A stretch of 64,000 bases of DNA from Flexilinea flocculi (GCF_001192795.1 NZ_DF968181.1:1850974-1914973), one strand, 5' to 3'; positions 38,026-46,669 are shown, numbered from the stretch's first letter. Numbers and translations are program-made. Notes: generated by a model from the sequence alone, not told the origin.

Positions 38026-38946
38026 ATGACAGCGCTTCACCCTTTATTCGCTTTGTTTATTTTCCCAGCCGGGCTTTTTCTGATCCTGATCTCATTCTTC
38101 TTTGAATGGCTTGACCGAAAACTGATCGCTCGGTTCCAAAATCGTCAGGGACCGCGTTTTTTGCAGCCGTTTGCGGATATTTTTAAACTTCTCGCAAAAG
38201 AAGAAATTGTGCCAATTGGCGTTCACCGAACGCTTTTCATGGCGCTGCCGATTTTTGCTTTCGCATGTGTGATGACAGCATCGCTATATGTTCCATTCTT
38301 CGGATTTAAAGCGGCATGGCATATCAGGGGAGACCTGATTATTGCCATGTATCTTCTTTCAGCAATGACTGTATGTTTGGGAATGGCTGGAACCAACTCA
38401 ATTAACCGTTTTGCTGTTGTCGGTGCAACACGAACATTGACCCAGTTATTTGCGTATGAAGGTCCTTTCATGTTAGCGTTACTGATGCCAGCATTGGTTG
38501 CCCAGTCATGGACGATCAGCAGTATTGCCGACTATGCGTCCAATCATACATGGATGATTGTCACACAACCGATCGGTTTCATTGTTGCAATCATAGGCTT
38601 GATTGGTAAATTGGAGCTTCCTCCGTTTGACGCTCCCGAAGCAGAACAAGAAATTGTCAGCGGCGCTTTATCGGAATATTCAGGCAGAGGATTTGGACTA
38701 TTTAAAATCGCAAAAAATGTGGAACTTGTCATTGGTCTTGCCCTGATCACAGTTTTTTACCTGGGCGGCATTGTGAATCCGCTGCTTTTTTCCATAAAAA
38801 TGGTCGTATTGCTCTGTGTCATTGCTCTGATGCAGTCAACGCTTACACGCCTCCGAATTGATCAAACCGTCGGGTTGTGGTGGCAAGCAGGAGCCATACT
38901 TTCGCTTGCGCAACTTCTAATTATCATTTTAGTGAGGGTTAGATGA
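38026..38946 (+). CDS. Hydrogenase membrane subunit, NuoH-like
   Basis: 306 residues, eight helices. Markers: LDRKLIARFQNRQGPRFLQPFAD and ELPPFDAPEAEQEIVSGALSEYSG. It anchors the soluble arm to the membrane and forms the coupling channel. The start at 38026 has AGAGGA upstream; the 12 codons before it in the same frame have no ribosome site. Confidence 0.94.
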   Translation: MTALHPLFALFIFPAGLFLILISFFFEWLDRKLIARFQNRQGPRFLQPFADIFKLLAKEEIVPIGVHRTLFMALPIFAFACVMTASLYVPFFGFKAAWHIRGDLIIAMYLLSAMTVCLGMAGTNSINRFAVVGATRTLTQLFAYEGPFMLALLMPALVAQSWTISSIADYASNHTWMIVTQPIGFIVAIIGLIGKLELPPFDAPEAEQEIVSGALSEYSGRGFGLFKIAKNVELVIGLALITVFYLGGIVNPLLFSIKMVVLLCVIALMQSTLTRLRIDQTVGLWWQAGAILSLAQLLIIILVRVR

Positions 38947-39353
38947 AACTAATTGGAATGATTCAAGATGTTTTATCGTCAATGTTTAAAAAAACTGCAA
39001 CGATTTCCTATCCTTTAAAACCCAGCCCTCCGCCTGAAAGGTATCACGGAAGACTTGATTATAACGCTGCGAAATGTACCGGCTGTATGATGTGTACCAG
39101 GGATTGTCCGGCAGAGACGATTCAGATCAAAGTGATCGACCGGAAGACAAAACAATTTGTAATGACCTACAACATTGGAGAATGTGTTTATTGCAAACAA
39201 TGTGTGTTCAATTGCAAGTTTGATGCGCTTCATATGACAAATCTTATGTGGGAATCAGCTTCGGATTCGAAAGAAGGATTTCAGCTGTATTTTGGCAAAA
39301 AGGAACACATCGATTCATTGTTAAAACAAAAAAATGAAGAACCAACAGCATAA
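38943..39353 (+). CDS. Hydrogenase ferredoxin-like subunit, NuoI-like
   Basis: 136 residues with two [4Fe-4S] motifs: CTGCMMCTRDCP and CVYCKQCVFNC. It carries electrons between an external donor, probably ferredoxin, and the small subunit. No NADH-binding module (NuoE, F, G) is present in the operon, which supports ferredoxin as partner. Starts on an ATGA overlap. Last gene before the terminator. Confidence 0.94.
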   Translation: MKLIGMIQDVLSSMFKKTATISYPLKPSPPPERYHGRLDYNAAKCTGCMMCTRDCPAETIQIKVIDRKTKQFVMTYNIGECVYCKQCVFNCKFDALHMTNLMWESASDSKEGFQLYFGKKEHIDSLLKQKNEEPTA

Positions 39354-39393
39354 TAAGCTGAATAGTTGTTCAAATTTTTATCAATGGAAATCA

Positions 39394-39425
39394 AAAAACC
39401 GGGGATCAGACTCCTCGGTTTTTAT
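39394..39425 (+). terminator. Terminator of the hydrogenase operon
   Basis: AAAACCGGGGA pairs with TCCTCGGTTTT (one G-U pair) around TCAGAC, and ends in a T-run. Confidence 0.85.
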
Positions 39426-39590
39426 TATGTATTAATGGGAAAATCACACTGCAATGCAGGGGAGTGAAGAAGCTTTATCGAAAAATAGAGAAAGAACATG
39501 TTTGTAGTTTCTTCAAATGTGATCAGGGAAAGTTGGTGTTCACCAACAGGTAGTGAACAATCGGTGTATCGTTGATTATGATTAATAAAG

Positions 39591-39628
39591 TGACAGAAGA
39601 TCGTTTTGCTACGCTCGCAATGACAGGA
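39591..39628. repeat. Fragment resembling a common 'GCTACGCTCGCAATGACA' genomic repeat
   Basis: The words TTTTGCTACGCTCGCAATGACAGG (39604 onward) match a short dispersed sequence I know from many bacterial genomes, usually mistranslated as CHCERS. A single fragment here; origin unknown. The rest of 39425-39819 shows no gene. Confidence 0.4.
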
Positions 39629-39819
39629 TTTACTACTTTTTGGATCACATGACAATCGGTCATTTCCAGAATGGCGTCAATCCGAGAAAGCAATCATAAG
39701 TTTTAGAGAAAAATACTTTACTATTCAAAGGGAAAAATAACATTAGCTATTTTAAAGAGTCCCCTAAATAAAATTGCCACAGGATGTTAACCGGATTATA
39801 CGAAAGGCGGAGGAACAGC

Positions 39820-39924
39820 ATGGCTATCGGGTACATATTGTGCCATCAAGCGCTGCAGGTTTTTTATGCCTCTTATTCGGAAGAAACAAACAGCGAAACC
39901 GATGATTCCGAATGTCATAATTGA
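39820..39924 (+). CDS. Candidate small protein before the hydrogenase protease
   Basis: 34 codons with a strong ribosome site (GGAGG, 5-6 bases before the ATG). The product is hydrophobic at the start and acidic at the end, and ends with a Cys-His pair (ECHN) matching an earlier Cys-His (LCHQ). All three frames stay open for part of this stretch, so it may be a remnant of a larger gene. Function unknown; reported for its ribosome site and position in an otherwise empty 680-base gap. Confidence 0.35.
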   Translation: MAIGYILCHQALQVFYASYSEETNSETDDSECHN

Positions 39925-40035
39925 TGGAAATTAATCCGATGCAAATTTCGAATCACTGTTCCAAATATAGATGTCTTTGAAATACAACGGCATGAGTTTA
40001 CAATCTTTACGTTAATATATACATCTGGAGAAAAA

Positions 40036-40560
40036 ATGGAACATTGGAATCAACAATTACGAGAAAAATTACAACAGATTAAAAACAAAACAGGAAGAGC
40101 CTCAAAAATTGCTATCCTTGGTATCGGAAGTGAGTTGAACGGGGATGATGCAGCCGGAGTTTTGGTCATACGCCAATTAATTGACCACCTACATTCATTA
40201 TCATCATGCAGCCCCAATCGCTGCCTTTTCGATTGCGGTACGGTACCAGAAAACTTTACAGGTGTATTGCGTCAATTCATGCCTGACTTTGTCTTAATAA
40301 TTGATGCAGGATCGTTTGGAAAAAATCCAGGATCGATCGTTTTTACTGATTTTCAGGATACAGATGATTTGAGTTTTTCTACACATTCATTGCCGCCGTC
40401 TGTCTTTGCGGGTTTTTTGGTTAAAGAACTTGGTTGCGAGTTGAATTTATTATTAATTCAGGTGAATAATATAGAATTCTGTCATCCGATCGACCCCAGA
40501 GTAATATCAGCGATCGAAACAATCACGGAATACCTGGCTGATCTTTTAGCTGAATTCTAA
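40036..40560 (+). CDS. Hydrogenase maturation endopeptidase (HycI type)
   Basis: 174 residues. ILGIGSELNGDDAAG holds the first Ni-binding acidic residue, IIDAGSFG the second (Asp90) and FSTHSLP the His117. This protease family trims the large-subunit tail after nickel insertion; the target is presumably the large subunit encoded at 36767. Transcribed in the same direction but behind the operon terminator. The hyp genes are not in the window. Confidence 0.9.
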   Translation: MEHWNQQLREKLQQIKNKTGRASKIAILGIGSELNGDDAAGVLVIRQLIDHLHSLSSCSPNRCLFDCGTVPENFTGVLRQFMPDFVLIIDAGSFGKNPGSIVFTDFQDTDDLSFSTHSLPPSVFAGFLVKELGCELNLLLIQVNNIEFCHPIDPRVISAIETITEYLADLLAEF

Positions 40561-40632
40561 TCGACGGTTTTCCACGTTCTGAATGATCGCCGCATCGCCT
40601 GCAATTCAAAATTCGAGAATGATAAATAATGT

Positions 40633-40673
40633 AATGGTGCTGTTTTTACTATTCTGGTAAAAACAACACCATT
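40633..40673. repeat. Intergenic palindrome 9
   Basis: AATGGTGCTGTTTTTAC (40633-40649) pairs with 40657-40673 with one C/A mismatch; loop 7 bases. The left flank CAATTCAAAATTCGAG and right flank TTAAGGCTTCTTTAAAATAC are of the second subtype. In a convergent gap. Confidence 0.85.
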
Positions 40674-40713
40674 TGGAGTTTTTCCTTTTTTTAAGGCTTC
40701 TTTAAAATACAAG

Positions 40714-41829
40714 TTAATGACTCATTAATGTCAAACTGGATTCGATCGTCCAACCTTCCCAGCCAGAGGATGTTCGTACATGATACCACTTTGTGAAATT
40801 GATCTCTACCGGTCCCTCAATGATTTCCAGCATAGAGCCTTGCGGAGCTACACAAATAATCGTCTTATTGACGCCGGGTTCCTGAAGGAGGAAAACACCA
40901 CCGTCATGACCGGAATTAACAATCGCATATCTGGTTTCAGCCTCAGTAGTTGGATCCGGTTCCGGAGTGTTGTAATACACGCGCTCCTTCACATCCATGG
41001 CACATCGAAAACCGGTTTCATTATTGAACTGATCAGGTTCCAAAGCAAAACGGTTTGTGACATGAATTGTTTCGACATCACTATTCCAGGAATCGCCGCG
41101 AATTACTTTTTTCGTTCCACCTGCCGGACCAGAGGGATTTTCAACAACTGATTCCTGATAATAGGTCTCAGAATACCAATCAGAAACCCATTCGGATACA
41201 TTCCCGACTACATCTACCATGCCATATGGACTCTGACCTTTCCAATAGGTATTACCCATCTCAGTATCTCCGGGAATTTTCGTAAGATTTAATGTATAGG
41301 TTTGAGGTGCCCCGTTACCCCATGAATAGCGTCGATATCCGGATGTTCCCATCCCTGCTTTTTCCCACTCCGCTTCAGTAGGCAGCCGTTTTCCAACATA
41401 TTCGCAATAATTTTTTGCATCTTCCCACGTGACATTGACAACGGGATATCGATTAAACAATGCATTTCCATAATAGTTTTCTCGAGTTGCACTGCTCGTT
41501 TCATGTGGTTCACTGCATTTGCCATCTTTAACACAGGCTGAATACGCTTCATTGGTAACTTCAAGGATATCAATATAATAAGATTTCAAGTAGACTTCAT
41601 GAATCGGTTTCGCGTCTGATTTTGCGTCCAAATCATCATCTTTCGCGCCAACTGTAGACATTCCCTCTTCCACATAAACCATCCCCTCCGGAATATCAAC
41701 AACATATTTATCAGTAATATTGATAAAAGCGCTCGTCAAAATAAACGAGATCGATAAAAAGAGATTACAAACAGTTTTCAACAATTTCTTTCTTTGATTC
41801 ATGCATTTTTCTTTCATAAAAAAATCCAT
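40714..41829 (-). CDS. Secreted SUMF1/FGE-domain protein with C-terminal SH3-like domain
   Basis: 371 residues at most. A hydrophobic signal (LLKTVCNLFLSISFILTSAF) is followed by an FGE-sulfatase-type domain (GMVYVEEGMSTVGA, VNVTWEDAKNYCEYVGKRLPTEAEWEKA, DVVGNVSEWVSDW, RGDSWNS, NETGFRCAMD; about residues 55-285) and a C-terminal SH3-like domain (KWYHVRTSSGWEGWTI). The Cys pair that makes true FGE active is absent after RGDSWNS, so formylglycine formation is not expected. A binding or structural role outside the membrane is inferred. The exact start is uncertain; ATGs at 41829, 41817 and 41802 all lack a good ribosome site. Confidence 0.8.
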   Translation of the reverse strand: MDFFMKEKCMNQRKKLLKTVCNLFLSISFILTSAFINITDKYVVDIPEGMVYVEEGMSTVGAKDDDLDAKSDAKPIHEVYLKSYYIDILEVTNEAYSACVKDGKCSEPHETSSATRENYYGNALFNRYPVVNVTWEDAKNYCEYVGKRLPTEAEWEKAGMGTSGYRRYSWGNGAPQTYTLNLTKIPGDTEMGNTYWKGQSPYGMVDVVGNVSEWVSDWYSETYYQESVVENPSGPAGGTKKVIRGDSWNSDVETIHVTNRFALEPDQFNNETGFRCAMDVKERVYYNTPEPDPTTEAETRYAIVNSGHDGGVFLLQEPGVNKTIICVAPQGSMLEIIEGPVEINFTKWYHVRTSSGWEGWTIESSLTLMSH

Positions 41830-42190
41830 ATCCGTTCATTCGAAAAAAAGCACCGAACAATACAGCCAAGCTCTATGATTTCTATACCGATACATGAATA
41901 TATATACGGGAAAAATCCGCCTGCTTTTTAATTATTTGTTTTTGATTTACGATTCTTGCAGAGTTTTCCAATATCACATTTCAAAAAATGATAGTGGAAA
42001 ATTTATTTAATACCAGCAAATCAAACAGAAAACCAACTTTTTGAATCGCTGATATGATACAAAGCAATTTCTGCTGTTTTTAAGCCTTCCTAAATTTCAA
42101 TTTGTTATTAGAAACGTCTTTCTAATTTCTAATAACTGTATCCAATATTCTACTCCTGTTTATGACAATTTTACGCGTAATTACGATTCT
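41830..42190. other. Long spacer with weak palindromes
   Basis: No gene. It holds an imperfect palindrome at 41964-42001, a piece resembling a right-hand repeat flank (TTTTTAAGCCTTCCTAAATTTCAA near 42077), and an 11-bp hairpin GTTATTAGAAA/TTTCTAATAAC at 42104-42136. Confidence 0.4.
41964..42001. repeat. Possible old palindrome copy
   Basis: TTTTCCA-A-TATCA and TGATA-G-TGGAAAA pair at 12 of 13 positions around a 12-base loop. Flanks are not clearly of the family. Confidence 0.4.
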
Positions 42191-42220
42191 GAAACCCGCC
42201 TGAGGGCGGGTTTCGCGCCC
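42191..42220 (+). promoter_or_regulatory. Overlapping alternative hairpins upstream of phnD
   Basis: GAAACCCGCC/GGCGGGTTTC (42191-42214) and GGGCG/CGCCC (42204-42220) use the same bases and exclude each other. A run of ten T begins about 12 bases later. It may be a decayed terminator of an earlier gene or a leader structure; it matches no riboswitch I recognise. Confidence 0.35.
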
Positions 42221-42404
42221 GTTAGAAGTAGGTTTTTTTTTACACTATTAAGTATGTCTTCATTCTGTGAAAGACTGAACCGATTCGGACATCCTTTTAT
42301 TTTTTCGCATGTATTTTTTTAAATTTGAGATATTTTGATGATCATTAAGAAGAAATTTCTCTGAAATTGTGAATAAAAGTAAACCTTCCGAAAATCTGTA
42401 TAGA

Positions 42405-42434
42405 TTGATTCTTCATTTTCCTCCTTTTTATGCT
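42405..42434 (+). promoter_or_regulatory. Candidate promoter of phnD
   Basis: TTGATT (42405-42410) and TATGCT (42429-42434) with 18-base spacing, 64 bases before the start. Confidence 0.4.
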
Positions 42435-42497
42435 ATGATGGATATGATATCAGTTTTCAATTTGTTCCAAAAAGGCAAATATTTTAGAGGAGTGAAA

Positions 42498-43526
42498 ATG
42501 AAAAGAATTTCTATGTTCCTTGCAGTTTTTATGGCTTTAATCATGATACTGCCCGTTGTCGCTCAGGCTGAAATTGGTTCTGAGGAAAATCCTATTAAAG
42601 TCTTATTTGTCCCTTCTGTTGAAGCCAATACTATCGTCACCGGTGGCGAAATCATGGCAAAAGCGTTACACGACGCTACCGGGTATTTCTTTGAAGTTTC
42701 CGTTCCGACATCATTTGCTGCAACAGTGGAAGAGATGTGTGCCAGTCCGGATAATACGATGGGATTTATTCCGGCAAAACCCTATGTATTGGGAAGTGAA
42801 CTTTGTGGTGTCGATGTGGCTTTTGCCGCCCTTCGGTACGGATTCAAAGAGTATTGGTCTGAGTTTATCGTCCGACGTGATAGCGGCATTGAAAAAATTG
42901 AAGACCTCGCCGGAAAAAAATGGGCTTTCCCGGATGCAGCATCAACCTCCGGATACACCGTTCCATCCGTCATGTTTAAAAAACTCGGCATCAAAGTTGG
43001 AGAAGAAGTCCAGGCTGGCGGTCATAACCAGGCTGTAAAGGCTGTTTATAATGGCGAAGCTGATTTCGCAACGGTATTTTACAGCGCGTTTCGAACACCG
43101 GAAGGTGTGTCACCCTGGAAATATGGTGATCCTCCTGATATTCCGGAAGATTTAATTGATTCGTGTGTTCTCACTGAAGATAAGAAAAATATCGATTGCG
43201 GAGGATATCTTGTGAAAGATGCTCGAGCGAATATACGAGAGGAAGCACCAGATGTCGTCCAAAAAGTAAAAATAATAGCTTTGAGTGAAGCCATTCCAAA
43301 CGACACACTATCCTTTGGGCCTGATTTCCCGGCAGATATCCGAGCAAAAATTGAAGAAGCGCTGATTGCATTTGCGGATACCCCCGAATGGGCAGAATCA
43401 ATCGGAAATCCTGATTTTTACGACTGGACAGGGTTGGAGAGAACAGATGATACCAATTATGATATCGTCCGCCAGATGGTCGCAGAATTAGGTGAAACAT
43501 TGGATGATTTTCGCAAAAGTAACTAA
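42498..43526 (+). CDS. phnD: Phosphonate-type ABC transporter substrate-binding protein
   Basis: 342 residues. Signal peptide MKRISMFLAVFMALIMILP, cleavage near Ala-Gln-Ala. The PhnD-like fold is seen in IKVLFVPSVEANTIVTGG, GFIPAKPYVLG and LAGKKWAFPDAASTSGYTVPS. No lipobox Cys, so it is a secreted rather than a lipid-anchored protein, or held by its signal. The start at 42498 has AGAGGAG upstream; the 43 codons before it in frame lack a ribosome site. The ligand could be a phosphonate, phosphite or phosphate ester. A terminator separates it from phnC. Confidence 0.9.
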   Translation: MKRISMFLAVFMALIMILPVVAQAEIGSEENPIKVLFVPSVEANTIVTGGEIMAKALHDATGYFFEVSVPTSFAATVEEMCASPDNTMGFIPAKPYVLGSELCGVDVAFAALRYGFKEYWSEFIVRRDSGIEKIEDLAGKKWAFPDAASTSGYTVPSVMFKKLGIKVGEEVQAGGHNQAVKAVYNGEADFATVFYSAFRTPEGVSPWKYGDPPDIPEDLIDSCVLTEDKKNIDCGGYLVKDARANIREEAPDVVQKVKIIALSEAIPNDTLSFGPDFPADIRAKIEEALIAFADTPEWAESIGNPDFYDWTGLERTDDTNYDIVRQMVAELGETLDDFRKSN

Positions 43527-43534
43527 TATTGAAA

Positions 43535-43564
43535 AAAACGGGCAACATGTTAGTTGCCCGTTTT
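43535..43564 (+). terminator. Terminator or processing hairpin after phnD
   Basis: Stem AAAACGGGCAAC / GTTGCCCGTTTT (12 bp) with loop ATGTTA and a short T-run. It probably lets phnD be made in excess over phnC and phnE. Confidence 0.8.
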
Positions 43565-43615
43565 CATAAATCAAGCGTCAGGATCCAGCGATCCGAATTG
43601 AACTAATGAGTAATG

Positions 43616-43658
43616 TTTTTGAGTTGTTTTTGCATGAAATGCAAAAACAACTCAAAAA
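43616..43658. repeat. Intergenic palindrome 10
   Basis: A perfect 20-bp stem (43616-43635 with 43639-43658; core GAGTTGTTTTTGCAT) with a GAA loop. Left flank ATCCGAATTGAAC, right flank CCGAATTTCGAATGAC. Between phnD and phnC. Confidence 0.9.
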
Positions 43659-43839
43659 TCGTTTCCGAATTTCGAATGACTGAACAGAATTATGATTCCA
43701 TTTTTCCAGTACGATTATACAATTTATGATGATTCTCTGGAATCACATGGAGATTGATAACCTCAGCCATGATGTTTTTATTTTACAAAAAAGTTTTGTA
43801 ATCCGAAATCCCTAAATACCACATCGACAAGGATTCATA

Positions 43840-44592
43840 ATGCTGGAAATCAATGAACTATCAAAAATATATCCCGGCGGCACACAGGCATTAAAAGCAG
43901 TTACCTTTAATGTACCCAAAGGTCAGTTTCTTGCAGTCATCGGTCTCAGCGGTTCCGGAAAATCAACGCTGCTGCGTTGTATTAATCGGCTGATTGAACC
44001 GACAAAAGGCCAAATTATATGGAATGGAATCGATTTAGCTGCACTTCCGGAAAATGAAATGCGATTATACCGAAGAAAGATCGGAATGGTTTTCCAAAGC
44101 TTTAATTTGGTACTTCGCTCAACAGTTTTAACCAACGTCCTTTCCGGCAGACTCGGATACATCAACCCTGCCTGGAGCTTTTTGAATCGGTTCTCAAAAC
44201 AAGATTATCTTGATGCGATGAAGCAGTTGGAACGCGTCGGTATCGCAGACAAAGCTTTTCAAAGAGCCGATGAACTCAGCGGCGGGCAGCAACAACGCGT
44301 CAGCATTGCCAGAGCTATGATGCAAAATCCGGAAATTATGCTTGCTGACGAACCAGTTGCATCACTTGATCCGGTTCTGGCACATTCTATCATGCAATAT
44401 CTGGATAAAATCAATAAAGAATTAGGCGTTACAGTAATCTGCAGCCTGCACTTTTTAGATCTGGTACATCGATATGCAGACAGAGTAATTGCGCTTAACA
44501 ATGGCTATGTGGTTTTTGATGGTTTACCAAGTGAAATCGATGATATGAAATTTAAAGAAATTTACGGGCGTGATGCAGAGAGGGTGGGATAA
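43840..44592 (+). CDS. phnC: Phosphonate-type ABC transporter ATPase
   Basis: 250 residues. Walker A GLSGSGKST, Q-loop VFQSFNLV, ABC signature LSGGQQQRVSIARAM, Walker B IMLADEPVASLDP and the H-loop in CSLHFLD. Powers uptake by the permease encoded next. No clear ribosome site apart from AAGGAT close to the ATG. phnE starts 4 bases after its stop. Confidence 0.95.
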   Translation: MLEINELSKIYPGGTQALKAVTFNVPKGQFLAVIGLSGSGKSTLLRCINRLIEPTKGQIIWNGIDLAALPENEMRLYRRKIGMVFQSFNLVLRSTVLTNVLSGRLGYINPAWSFLNRFSKQDYLDAMKQLERVGIADKAFQRADELSGGQQQRVSIARAMMQNPEIMLADEPVASLDPVLAHSIMQYLDKINKELGVTVICSLHFLDLVHRYADRVIALNNGYVVFDGLPSEIDDMKFKEIYGRDAERVG

Positions 44593-44596
44593 GACG

Positions 44597-46426
44597 ATGA
44601 AAAAAAAATCAAAATCCCCGTTTCTTCATTCGATAAAAGTAGCCTTTATTATTATTGGTTTAATCATTCTTTATGCAATCGGCTTTTCAGTTACAAAAGT
44701 AAATCTTGAAGAGACAAAATCCGAAATTCGTCAAAAACAATTGATCAGGATCATACGTGCATTGGTCCAACCGGATCTTTTTACATATGATACAGTCGAT
44801 ACATTGATCCAGACGAAAATTCTCGCACCTTGTTCAGAAAATGCTTTTACTGGCATCGCTGTGGATCCAACCACTTCAGATCCGTACTTGACACTGAGTA
44901 CTTATTGTGCAAACCCCGGAGATGCGATTACGATCGAAGGATTTAATTTTGAAGTATCGGAACAGATTTTCGTTCAATTTATTCCTCCGAATGGAGTAAA
45001 ACTGACTTTAGGACAAGCCAATACAGATGAAAACGGTCATTTCATTCTCGAGACAAAAATACCTAAGAATCGTAAATCGGATCAACCTCAGACCATACAA
45101 GTTAAAACTTCTGTGTATGCTGGCAATTTAAAAATTTCGGGAACCCTAAAAGACACCTGGGATAAGATCGTCGAAACCCTGTTCCTTGCATTGTTATCCA
45201 CAACCGTAGGCTGTATTTTTGCACTCCCACTCAGCTTTTTTGCTGCAAAAAACCTGATGGAACGTTTGAAGACTGAGTTTATAAGCGTTTCTCTGACACT
45301 CATTTTGTTCCCGATCGGGTTTTATATCGGTCTTAAGATTGTTCAAATCATAATTCGCTGGATTTCAACTCTGACGATTTCACCGATTTTCGTTGTGATC
45401 GGATGCATTCTGCTTGCCGTCATTATATTTCTACTGCTTCGACAGCTTTTTTCCAATCAGAAAATTCCCGGAGAACATACTTCAAATAAATTTCGATCTA
45501 TATTATCAAAATCTACAGCCGCCATTACAGTCGTGGTTTTTTGCTTTCTGCTTTCGAAAGTCTTCATTCTTGCAGGTGATTCACTGGCAAAATCATTAGG
45601 AACATTCGCTTTTATTGGTGAATTCATTCGTGATATGGGAGAAATTCTGGAAATGATTCTTCCCGTAGGAGTTGGAATCGCGGCATCATTCATCGCAGTT
45701 AGTCTTGGCAGTAAAATCAGTAAAAGCATTCTCGCTGCACCACCGATCTGGATGAAAAAAATCATATCGGTAGTTCTTTCTGTCGCAGCATATGCGGGAT
45801 TGTGTCTGCTGATCATAAATGCATTAAATTTCTTGTATGAATTTAAAAATATTCGAGAAATTAATCTATATACAGGAATGATTGGCGGCTTGGTCGGATT
45901 GATGTTGGGATTAATCTTTCAACCAAATTATGAAATTAAAATCGGGAATGTGATTTATATTATTACACGATCTGTTTTCAATATTCTCAGATCGATTGAA
46001 TCACTGGTGATGGTCATTGTGTTCGTCGTTTGGGTAGGAATTGGTCCTTTTGCCGGATCGCTCGCATTGGCGCTGCATACGATCGCAGCTTTGGGCAAGA
46101 TGTATTCAGAACAGGTTGAAAATATATCCGAAGGACCTTTAGAAGCCATTCAGGCAACCGGCGCAAATCTTGTTCAGCAAGTTGTTTATGCTGTAATTCC
46201 TCAAATCATTCCACCTTACATCGCATTTACGCTCTATCGCTGGGATCAAAATGTCCGCATGTCAACGATCATCGGTTTTGCAGGCGGCGGAGGTATTGGA
46301 TTCCTCTTACAGCAAAACATCAACCTGCTGAATTACCGCGCCGCTTCAGTGCAGATGATTGCAATCGCGGTCGTAGTCTCATTAATGGACTATCTAAGCG
46401 GTTATGTAAGAAATAAGATCGTTTAA
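44597..46426 (+). CDS. phnE: Phosphonate-type ABC permease with Ig-like domain and split transport domain
   Basis: 609 residues, more than twice the usual 270. Residues 12-32 form a membrane helix. Residues 104-172 look like an external Ig-like (IPT/TIG-type) domain (CANPGDAITIEGFNF ... TDENGHFILETKIP). The PhnE transport domain begins at 186-222 (ETLFLALLSTTVGCIFALPLSFFAAKNL) but continues only at 456-605 (RSIESLVMVIVFVVWVGIGPFAGSLALALHT, then the EAA loop EAIQATGANLVQQ). Between them lie about 230 extra residues with five to six more helices. phnC precedes it by 4 bases. The motifs of both halves are intact, so the protein is probably functional. Confidence 0.88.
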   Translation: MKKKSKSPFLHSIKVAFIIIGLIILYAIGFSVTKVNLEETKSEIRQKQLIRIIRALVQPDLFTYDTVDTLIQTKILAPCSENAFTGIAVDPTTSDPYLTLSTYCANPGDAITIEGFNFEVSEQIFVQFIPPNGVKLTLGQANTDENGHFILETKIPKNRKSDQPQTIQVKTSVYAGNLKISGTLKDTWDKIVETLFLALLSTTVGCIFALPLSFFAAKNLMERLKTEFISVSLTLILFPIGFYIGLKIVQIIIRWISTLTISPIFVVIGCILLAVIIFLLLRQLFSNQKIPGEHTSNKFRSILSKSTAAITVVVFCFLLSKVFILAGDSLAKSLGTFAFIGEFIRDMGEILEMILPVGVGIAASFIAVSLGSKISKSILAAPPIWMKKIISVVLSVAAYAGLCLLIINALNFLYEFKNIREINLYTGMIGGLVGLMLGLIFQPNYEIKIGNVIYIITRSVFNILRSIESLVMVIVFVVWVGIGPFAGSLALALHTIAALGKMYSEQVENISEGPLEAIQATGANLVQQVVYAVIPQIIPPYIAFTLYRWDQNVRMSTIIGFAGGGGIGFLLQQNINLLNYRAASVQMIAIAVVVSLMDYLSGYVRNKIV

Positions 46427-46442
46427 ACCAATTTCCACCAAA

Positions 46443-46473
46443 AAAGGATCACTATTAATAAGTGTCCTTTCTG
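46443..46473 (+). terminator. Terminator after phnE
   Basis: AAAGGA-T-CACT pairs with AGTGTCCTTT with one bulged base; weak T-run. Confidence 0.5.
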
Positions 46474-46558
46474 ATTGGGAATGAACTTAATAAAGAACAA
46501 TCTTTATCAGTCAAGATCTATCAGCAATTTGAAAATTGGATAAAACGAAGAAACAAAA

Positions 46559-46608
46559 CTTGTTATCGCATTGTTTTTACACAGAATCCAAAATAACGCG
46601 ATAGCCAG
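46559..46608. repeat. Decayed intergenic palindrome
   Basis: CTTGTTATCGCATTGTTTT (46559-46577) still matches 46590-46608 at 15 of 19 positions. It shares the TATCG...TGTTTTTAC core of palindrome 6. Right flank CCCATTTCAAATCGCCG. Confidence 0.6.
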
Positions 46609-46669
46609 TAATCCTTTTCCCATTTCAAATCGCCGATAAACAGGAAGATTGTTCTTTTCTCATAATTTT

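Noticed and set aside
39425-39655. Open frame of 76 codons on the minus strand after the hydrogenase operon
   Set aside because: It contains the CHCERS-type false translation of a common short genomic repeat and has no ribosome site.
40714-41829. Calling the SUMF1-domain protein a formylglycine-generating enzyme
   Set aside because: The catalytic Cys pair is missing in the segment after RGDSWNS.
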